NCBI GenBank assembly: GCA_031423635.1
Contig: JANPFX010000025.1
Span: forward strand, 1-5,332
Reading direction: 5' to 3'
Length of the DNA: 5,332 nucleotides
Origin: JANLQX01 sp031423635
GTDB taxonomy: Bacteria; Actinomycetota; Acidimicrobiia; Acidimicrobiales; JANYDT01
Shown piece after piece: positions 1 through 5,332 of the stretch. The notes below the pieces were generated by a model. It was not told where the DNA came from, ran no database searches, and saw only the letters and a program-made list of their open reading frames with translations. Position numbers and translations under genes: made by a program. The stretch's first letter is position 1. Every line of letters begins with the position of its first letter.

Positions 1-1179
1 ATCGACCTCAAACGTGCGCTGCGATTGGCCCGCGACGCCAACCCAGCTTCGATGCCAGCGCTCTTGGCCAGATCGGCCGTCGACTGCGGCGCATCCGACG
101 TCGTCGTGTATCTCGTCGATTTCGGACAGACCATGCTCGAAGTCATGCCGGATCTTTCGAGCCTGGGGCCGACTCCCCCGTCGGAGGCTGTCGCCACCAC
201 CATGGCCGGCCGAGCGTTCACCGATCAGAGAGTTCTCGTCGCCGACCGCGGTGACTCAATCAGGGTCTGGGTGCCGATCGTCGAAGGATCCGATCACACG
301 GGCGTGATCGCTCTCACGCTTCCAAGCTCAGAGGAGACGCTGCTGACGGCATGCGAAGATCTGGGCATCCTGGCCGGATACCTCTTCGCCGTCCACGCTC
401 GTTGCACCGACGTCTACAACTTCTACAGGCGTCGCCGTGACATGAGCCTTGCTGCCAGCATGCAATGGGACCTGCTCCCACCGCTTGTGCTGCACGCCGG
501 CGGTCTGAGTGTCGCCGGCCTCCTCGAGCCGGCCTACGACATCGGCGGCGACTGTTTCGACTACTCACTCAACGGTGACTTTCTCGACTTCGCCATCTTC
601 GACGCTGTGGGACGCGGCCTCGCCGCAGCTCGTATCGCTTCGCTGACCCTGAGCAGCTACCGGCATGATCGCCGCGACTGCCGCCCGCTCGCGACGATCC
701 ACGAAAACCTCGGAACAATTATTGCGCAGGTCGCGAACAACGAGTTCGCCACGGGAATCATCGGGCGCATCGAGCTCACTTCCGGCATCTTTTCCTGGAC
801 GAACGCCGGCCACCCCCTGCCGCTGCTGATTCGTGGGGGACGCGTCGTCCGTGAACTGCACTGCGCGCCGACTCCACCGTGGGGTGTCGCTGGCCGCCAT
901 CCGACTGTGGCGACGGAACAACTCGAGCCCGGGGATTGCCTTCTCCTGTACACCGACGGCATCACCGAAGCACGCAGCGTTGACCGTGACTTCTTCGGCG
1001 TGGACCGACTCATCGACTTCATGAACCGGTACTCCGCAGAGTCACTTCGACCGGAGGAGATGTTGCGTCAACTCGTGGAGAGTGTGCGGACCTTCCAGGG
1101 AGTCGACGAGCTCGATGACGATGCCACTGCGATGCTCGTGCGATGGGAGGGTTCACCGACCAACGCTGATACGGAATGA
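1..1179 (+). CDS. PP2C/SpoIIE-family protein serine/threonine phosphatase (5' partial)
   Basis: A metal-dependent phosphoprotein phosphatase of the SpoIIE/RsbU class. In characterised relatives these enzymes dephosphorylate anti-anti-sigma (STAS) proteins and so control an alternative sigma factor. The substrate here is unknown. Residues are numbered from a TTG at position 25. The N-terminal part (about 1-125) looks like a degenerate GAF-type sensor, with a beta-rich stretch around VVVYLVDFGQ. A short helical linker (about 128-147) leads into the PP2C domain (about 148-374). The metal-binding set looks complete: GGDCFD (D176, D179), FDAVGRG (D193), YTDG (D311) and DDDATAM (D365/D366). NAGHPLPLL at 260-268 is also typical. 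The frame is open to base 1, and the eight codons before TTG (IDLKRALR) continue the helix expected at the start of this family. The true start therefore probably lies just outside the window. There are no membrane segments, so it is likely cytoplasmic. It converges on the molybdoenzyme gene and is not in its operon. Confidence is high for the family and low for the target. Confidence 0.93.
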   Translation: MDLKRALRLARDANPASMPALLARSAVDCGASDVVVYLVDFGQTMLEVMPDLSSLGPTPPSEAVATTMAGRAFTDQRVLVADRGDSIRVWVPIVEGSDHTGVIALTLPSSEETLLTACEDLGILAGYLFAVHARCTDVYNFYRRRRDMSLAASMQWDLLPPLVLHAGGLSVAGLLEPAYDIGGDCFDYSLNGDFLDFAIFDAVGRGLAAARIASLTLSSYRHDRRDCRPLATIHENLGTIIAQVANNEFATGIIGRIELTSGIFSWTNAGHPLPLLIRGGRVVRELHCAPTPPWGVAGRHPTVATEQLEPGDCLLLYTDGITEARSVDRDFFGVDRLIDFMNRYSAESLRPEEMLRQLVESVRTFQGVDELDDDATAMLVRWEGSPTNADTE

Positions 1180-1209
1180 CCGTCGCATCGCTACGGGTGC
1201 GAAACGGTC
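1178..1209. terminator. Bulged hairpin in the convergent intergenic gap, possible bidirectional terminator
   Basis: The sequence GACCGT CGCA (1178-1187) pairs with TGCG (1198-1201) and ACGGTC (1204-1209). This gives a 10-bp stem with a two-base AA bulge at 1202-1203 and a loop of about 10 bases. It begins in the phosphatase stop codon (1177-1179) and ends eight bases before the stop codon of the convergent molybdoenzyme gene (complement of 1217-1219). The position suits a shared terminator. No clear U-tract follows on either strand, so it would be a hairpin-only terminator of the kind proposed for high-G+C actinobacteria, or merely an RNA 3'-end stabiliser. Confidence 0.45.
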
Positions 1210-1216
1210 GGGCAAG

Positions 1217-3547
1217 TCATGAGAGAAGCGCGGGCGAGGCGGGCGACCGAAGGAGACGGATGGGAATTGCCTTCGCGGCCGGAGTTTGCGCGTTGGGACC
1301 ATGATGATCGAGCGGAAGCAACATGTTGAGCTCCGGGAAGTACCCGGCGACACACCCACTCGGTGTGGGGTACGCGACAAGGCGGTATCCCGACACACGT
1401 CGCTCCACGCCGTCCACGTCACTCACGACATCGACCACGTCTCCATCGACAAACCCGAGTTCGGCAAGGTCTACCTCGCTCACCATCACCACGTGTCGAT
1501 CACCTGAGATTCCTCGATACCGGTCATGATGGCCGTAGATCGTCGTGTTGTACTGATCGTGGGAACGAATCGTCTGCAGCAGCAACGTGCCTGGCGTGGG
1601 AAAAGAGGTGCGAACCGTCGTGACGGCGAATTCGGCTTTTCCGCTTGCGGTCGGAAAGACCCGGGAATCACGCGGCGGATGAGGGAGAGAAAAGCCGCCG
1701 AGCACGCGGATTCGATCATTGAACGCGTGAAACCCGGGAATCACTGCCGCGATGTGATCACGAACGACGTCGTTGTCGGCCCGCATGCTCGGCCAGTTCA
1801 CTTCGTGGTCCGATCCGAACAACGCCGTCGCCAGGTCACACACGATCGACACCTCGCTGCGGGCGTGTTTCGGCGGGGAGAGGACACCCGTTGACCGGTG
1901 GACGAGACCCATCGAATCCTCGACGGTGACGAACTGCTCCCCGAAGGTGCTGACATCGCGATCGGTTCGGCCGAGGGCCGGCAGGATGATCGAGGTGCCG
2001 GCCGCGACAAGGTGGGACCGGTTCAGCTTGGTGGATATCTGCACCACCAAGCGAGCGTTGGAGACGGCCCGTTCCGTGAACTGGGTGTCGGGGGCGGCTC
2101 GGACGAAATTGCCCCCGAGGCTCACGAGGACCTTTGCCCGCCCGTCGGCGAAGGCGTGCACGGCGTCGACGGTGTCCAGCCCGTGAGCCGTAGGCAGAGA
2201 AACGCCGAAGTAGTGCTGAAGCGCCTCGATCTGTTCGGGTTTGGGCCGCTCGAAGATCCCCATCGTTCGATCTCCCTGCACATTGCTATGTCCACGTATC
2301 GGGGAAAGGCCTGCGCCCGGTCGGCCGATGTGGCCGCCAAGGAGCGCCACGTTCGTGATTTCCCGGATCGTTGACATTGCATCGACGTGCTGAGTGATCC
2401 CCATGGCCCAGCAGATGATCATTCGTTTCGCAGCGAAGATCATCTCGAACGCGGCCTCGACGTCGGCCCGCTTCAATCCGGTCTCCTTGATCAGCGCGAC
2501 TTCGTCGAGCGATCGAAGGTGCGTCTCGAGTTCCGCAAACCCCGCGGTGTGCGACGCGATGAAGGAACGATCGATCGGTCCGGCGGCATCAGTGTCCCGG
2601 AGAACAAGCCAGCGGGCGAAGAGCTGGAAAAGGGCATGGTCGCCGCCCAAGCGGATGGGGAGGTGGAGATCCGCAAGAGACGTGCCGCGGCCGACCAGGC
2701 CTCGAAGTCGTTGCGGATTCTTGAACCGCAGCAGACCGGCTTCCGGCAGAGGATTGATGACCAGCATCTTGGCTCCCGCTCGCTTCGCCTCCTCGAGTGT
2801 CGTCAGCATGCGCGGGTGATTACTTCCCGGATTCTGCCCGGCGATGATGATCAGGTCAGCGTGCTCGAAGTCCTCGAGCTTGACGGAGCCCTTTCCGATA
2901 CCGATTGCGTCTTCGAGGGCGAACGATGTCGGTTCGTGGCACATGTTGGAGCAATCGGGGAGGTTGTTCGTGCCGAAGGATCGGGCCAGAAGTTGATAGG
3001 CAAACGCAGCTTCGTTCCCGGTCCGCCCGGACGTGTAGAAGACCGCCTCGTTCGGATCGTCGAGCGATCGGAGCTGTCGGGCAATCTGTCCCAATGCGTC
3101 GTTCCAGGACACGGGCTCGAAATGCGTCGCACCTTCGCCCTTGATCATCGGCTCGGTGAGACGACCCTGCTGACCGAGCCACCAGTCTGATTTCGAGCGG
3201 AGCGATGCAACCGAGTACTCGGCGAAGAGTGAGCGGTCGATCCGACGATCGGTTCCCTCCTCGGCTATCGCCTTCGCGCCGCTTTCGCAGAACTCGATCC
3301 GATGCCGTTGACCCGGGGGCGACTCAGGCCACGCGCATCCTGGACAGTCGAAGCCGTTCGGTTGGTTGACGACGGTCAGCGCCATGACGGCGCGGCGCAC
3401 CCCCATGGCACCGACCGATCTCGTGATGGAGGAGGCGATTGCCGGAGCACCGGTTGCCCAGTCCTTCGGTCCCGTCGCGGTCGTCGTCCGTCCACCGTCC
3501 TGCTGCGGCCCACTACCCCCGTCGTCGAAAGGCGAAACCACGGTCAA
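1217..3547 (-). CDS. FdhF/YdeP-family molybdopterin oxidoreductase (formate dehydrogenase alpha-like)
   Basis: A complete 776-residue member of the FdhF/YdeP group of Mo-bisPGD oxidoreductases, close in length to E. coli YdeP (about 760). Despite the common 'formate dehydrogenase' label, the physiological substrate of this group is not firmly known. E. coli YdeP is linked to acid resistance. The hallmark GFDCPGCAWPE carries C68 and C71, with C87 in FCESGAKA. CSNMCHEPTS follows at 199-208, where C203-H204 line up with Sec140-His141 of FdhH, so C203 is the probable Mo ligand. Other cofactor-site motifs are GQNPGSNHPR (237-246), CWAMGITQH (379-387) and GRPGAGLSPIRGHSNVQGDR (408-427). The C-terminal molybdopterin-dinucleotide-binding domain starts near RSHDQYNT (661-668) and contains YFPELN. 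No signal peptide or twin-arginine motif is visible, so it is probably cytoplasmic. The start is taken as TTG at 3547, overlapping the upstream stop. A GTG two codons later is equally possible, and neither has a good Shine-Dalgarno sequence. The next ATG (codon 48) would remove the conserved GPKDWATG segment. No beta/gamma subunit, FdhD or cofactor gene lies in the window. Confidence 0.93.
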   Translation of the reverse strand: MTVVSPFDDGGSGPQQDGGRTTTATGPKDWATGAPAIASSITRSVGAMGVRRAVMALTVVNQPNGFDCPGCAWPESPPGQRHRIEFCESGAKAIAEEGTDRRIDRSLFAEYSVASLRSKSDWWLGQQGRLTEPMIKGEGATHFEPVSWNDALGQIARQLRSLDDPNEAVFYTSGRTGNEAAFAYQLLARSFGTNNLPDCSNMCHEPTSFALEDAIGIGKGSVKLEDFEHADLIIIAGQNPGSNHPRMLTTLEEAKRAGAKMLVINPLPEAGLLRFKNPQRLRGLVGRGTSLADLHLPIRLGGDHALFQLFARWLVLRDTDAAGPIDRSFIASHTAGFAELETHLRSLDEVALIKETGLKRADVEAAFEMIFAAKRMIICWAMGITQHVDAMSTIREITNVALLGGHIGRPGAGLSPIRGHSNVQGDRTMGIFERPKPEQIEALQHYFGVSLPTAHGLDTVDAVHAFADGRAKVLVSLGGNFVRAAPDTQFTERAVSNARLVVQISTKLNRSHLVAAGTSIILPALGRTDRDVSTFGEQFVTVEDSMGLVHRSTGVLSPPKHARSEVSIVCDLATALFGSDHEVNWPSMRADNDVVRDHIAAVIPGFHAFNDRIRVLGGFSLPHPPRDSRVFPTASGKAEFAVTTVRTSFPTPGTLLLQTIRSHDQYNTTIYGHHDRYRGISGDRHVVMVSEVDLAELGFVDGDVVDVVSDVDGVERRVSGYRLVAYPTPSGCVAGYFPELNMLLPLDHHGPNAQTPAAKAIPIRLLRSPASPALLS
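3544..3547 (-). other. Four-base stop/start overlap (TTGA) joining the glycosyltransferase and molybdoenzyme genes
   Basis: On the minus strand the TGA stop of the glycosyltransferase (3546-3544) overlaps the TTG start of the molybdoenzyme (3547-3545). The sequence just upstream lacks an AGGAGG-like element, so translation of the second gene probably depends on ribosomes finishing the first. This supports a single transcript. If the real start is the GTG at 3541-3539, the genes are adjacent without overlap and the same coupling argument holds. Confidence 0.6.
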
Positions 3548-5332
3548 TGAACTGCGGAGGGTCGATCGGCCGGCTGTTCGGCCGAGTCCGCGATCATTGC
3601 CGTGGCCGGACCTGCGAGGTGGATTCGTTCAACGGTGAGCGCCGAGCTCACGAATGCGAGGGTCGACTCTGCGCCCTGATTCCGATTCACCCCGTGCGTG
3701 CTCAGGCCGTCGAAACATCCGCCATCGTCGTCACCAACGGCGACGCCAAGTCGATTACGGCCGTGAAACCAGGTATGGGTGAGCGCTGCACGGTCCCGGA
3801 ACCACCGAACACCCGTCGCCTCCCACGCGCGGGCGTGAGCACGAACGAGGGCGTGGGCCTCCAAGGGCTGTTCGTCGCCCGTCCCAACAGTGCTTTGTCC
3901 CCGCCGCATGCCGAGGTGCCCGTTGAAACGCACGTAGTTGCCCCGGTCGCACTGCTCGTCGAGCCAACGCAACGCTCGCAGCGCCGCCTCTACGGCCCGG
4001 TCGTCATCGAGCGCAACGCCACCCGCAAAGAGCGCCTCCGGAAGCATTCCCGCGTCGTATCGCACCGAGTCCTCGAACCAAAACCATGCGTCGTGGCTGT
4101 TCGCATCGAGGTGATCCATCAACACTCCCACTCGCTCAGCCATCACGTCACGCGTCGTGAGCCACGGCGCGACCGATTGGGCGAGCAGCGTGTATGCCAC
4201 TGGATGGATCGCGGGGCCGGAAGGGACATCACGGAACACCGCTCGCAGGATCGGCTCACACACCGGCGCGTATCGCTCGTCGTGGACGACCGACGCGAGT
4301 CCAACGGCGGCGCGACCGACGTGGTCACCGAAATTCGGTCGGTCCGACCAAGACCGATCGAAGGCCATGAAGTTGTGCATCCGATCACCCGAGCGCAGCG
4401 CCAACCCGACTCCGTCGGGATCGAACGCATTGGCCACAAAGGCCACTGCCCGGGCGGTGACACGGTCCCAGTACGAATCAGCTTCGAACCGTTTGCCGAT
4501 CGGGATCAACCGGGCAACGTCATCGACGCAGTATCCGCTGGAGAGAAGAGGGACGATCCCGGTGGCGTGTTGCACGATTCCCGTGCCGTCAATCAATCGC
4601 CGAAGATGGACGAGCGGAACAGAGGGGTGCGGAAGCGATGCCGCGATCCGTTCGTGACGGTGACCCGATCCCATCGATGAGCCCGACGCCGGCAGCGACA
4701 CAAGAGGCTTTCGAGCGACGGAACGGCGACCGACCAAGGCGGAGCGAGCCCGTTCGATGTCAACGACATGGAACGGACCTTCGGTCATTGACCGGGTGCG
4801 CAGAACGTCGGCGAGGTCGGCCACCTGTTGACCGACCGCCGCCCAGTGCATCCCGGCGGCGATTCGAGAGGCCTCGGACCGCGCCTCGGCCCTGAAGGCG
4901 TCGTCGGTAGCGTACGCAAGAATTGCACGGGCGAACGATGCCGGCCGACGACCTCCGACCACTGTGCCGGCACCCGACGAGAGCAGGTCCTGGGCGTAGA
5001 GGTACTCGGACGAAACCACCGGGCAACCCGCGGCGACGGCGAAGGTGAGCGCGCCCGAGACAATCTGCTCAGCGTTGATGTAGGGGGTGACGAACACGTC
5101 GGTTGCGGCCAGCACGTCGGCGATCGCCTCTACCGGAAGGAAGGAGTCGATGAACCGAACGTGCTCACCGAGGCCGAGACGATCGACTTGGGCGACCAGG
5201 GAGTTCCGGTACTGCTCACCGTTCCGGCGGCTCTCGCCGGGATGCGTGCGACCGGCGATCACCAGGACCGCTGAGGGCACAACGTCGGCCACTTCGCGCA
5301 TCGCCTCGATCGCCAGCTCCAGACCCTTGCCC
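3544..5332 (-). CDS. GT4-type glycosyltransferase fused to a C-terminal (alpha/alpha)6 glycosidase-like domain (5' partial)
   Basis: The 3' part of a long two-domain carbohydrate enzyme. Residues are numbered from the ATG at 5301. That codon is internal: the frame is open to the window edge, and the preceding codons read GKGLELAIEA, the usual start of the donor-binding half of a GT-B glycosyltransferase. The acceptor half lies upstream. Residues up to about 170 form the GT4 C-terminal Rossmann domain, with VLVIAGRTHPGE, VRFIDSFLP, the loop EQIVSGALTFAVAAGCPVVS (78-97) and YAQDLLSSGAG. A linker (about 170-227) leads to an all-helical domain (about 228-560) with RLIDGTGIVQHA, GYCVDD (256-261), NFMAFDRSW, WFWFEDSVRYDAGMLPEAL (406-424), DEQPLEAHAL (476-485) and GVNRNQGAESTLAF (537-550). 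This pattern is a family-wide fusion found in many bacteria, often, as I recall, near GH130 mannoside phosphorylases. By that association the product may be a mannosyl glycoside, but this is inference. Acidic residues in WFWFED and DEQPLEA may be catalytic or structural. No signal peptide or membrane segment is seen in the visible part. It is the first of a coupled pair with the molybdoenzyme. Confidence 0.9.
   Translation of the reverse strand, partial: GKGLELAIEAMREVADVVPSAVLVIAGRTHPGESRRNGEQYRNSLVAQVDRLGLGEHVRFIDSFLPVEAIADVLAATDVFVTPYINAEQIVSGALTFAVAAGCPVVSSEYLYAQDLLSSGAGTVVGGRRPASFARAILAYATDDAFRAEARSEASRIAAGMHWAAVGQQVADLADVLRTRSMTEGPFHVVDIERARSALVGRRSVARKPLVSLPASGSSMGSGHRHERIAASLPHPSVPLVHLRRLIDGTGIVQHATGIVPLLSSGYCVDDVARLIPIGKRFEADSYWDRVTARAVAFVANAFDPDGVGLALRSGDRMHNFMAFDRSWSDRPNFGDHVGRAAVGLASVVHDERYAPVCEPILRAVFRDVPSGPAIHPVAYTLLAQSVAPWLTTRDVMAERVGVLMDHLDANSHDAWFWFEDSVRYDAGMLPEALFAGGVALDDDRAVEAALRALRWLDEQCDRGNYVRFNGHLGMRRGQSTVGTGDEQPLEAHALVRAHARAWEATGVRWFRDRAALTHTWFHGRNRLGVAVGDDDGGCFDGLSTHGVNRNQGAESTLAFVSSALTVERIHLAGPATAMIADSAEQPADRPSAVH

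Noticed and set aside
25..27. TTG as the start of the phosphatase
   Set aside because: The frame is open to base 1, and the preceding residues continue an expected N-terminal helix. No ribosome-binding site is apparent before the TTG, so the gene more likely begins outside the window.
565..1022. Minus-strand open frames opposite the phosphatase
   Set aside because: They overlap the conserved PP2C catalytic motifs on the opposite strand and encode low-complexity Arg/Ser-rich sequence.
1898..3190. Two consecutive plus-strand open frames (1898-2374 and 2387-3190)
   Set aside because: Both are antisense to conserved parts of the molybdoenzyme, including its Mo-site motif. Their products have no recognisable fold or motif.
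3439..4680. Long open frame of 413 codons on the plus strand
   Set aside because: It lies fully antisense to the glycosyltransferase and the start of the molybdoenzyme, both of which show clear family motifs. Its translation is rich in Arg, His and Val with no recognisable domain, as expected of a high-G+C shadow frame.
5299..5301. ATG as the start of the glycosyltransferase
   Set aside because: The frame stays open upstream and encodes GKGLELAIEA, a conserved GT4 segment. Starting here would remove half of a GT-B fold.
1..5332. CRISPR arrays, tRNA/rRNA genes, insertion sequences, phage or defence genes
   Set aside because: There are no regularly spaced repeats, no cloverleaf-like sequence, no transposase motif and no intergenic space large enough to hold such features. 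The window is about 99% occupied by three ordinary-looking genes.

Overview
The window is high-G+C bacterial chromosome that is almost entirely coding, with three large genes. It fits an actinobacterium, possibly of the Acidimicrobiia type. This rests on base composition, TTG start usage and the style of the phosphatase; no lineage marker is present, so the placement is inference.

Layout. (1) Positions 1-1179, plus strand: a PP2C/SpoIIE-type protein serine/threonine phosphatase. It has an N-terminal GAF-like sensory region and a complete C-terminal catalytic domain, and its 5' end lies outside the window. (2) Positions 1180-1216: a 37-base gap between converging genes, occupied by a bulged hairpin (1178-1209) that may terminate one or both transcripts. 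(3) Positions 1217-3547, minus strand: a complete molybdopterin oxidoreductase of the FdhF/YdeP 'formate dehydrogenase alpha-like' family. (4) Positions 3544-5332, minus strand: a GT4-type glycosyltransferase fused to a C-terminal (alpha/alpha)6 glycosidase-like domain. Its N-terminus is cut by the window edge.

Genes 3 and 4 form a tight minus-strand pair, with the glycosyltransferase first. The two overlap by four bases (TTGA), so translational coupling is likely. The products have no obvious shared pathway: one makes or remodels a glycan or glycoside, the other is a Mo-bisPGD redox enzyme with no visible electron-transfer partner. The phosphatase converges on this pair and is probably a separate regulatory unit, of the kind used in sigma-factor/anti-sigma partner switching or c-di-GMP-independent stress signalling.

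No tRNA, rRNA, CRISPR array, insertion sequence or attachment site was seen. I found no strong evidence of a wholly new system. The most unusual items are the coupling of a bifunctional glycosyltransferase to an orphan molybdoenzyme, and the non-canonical cofactor and donor-site motifs within those two proteins.
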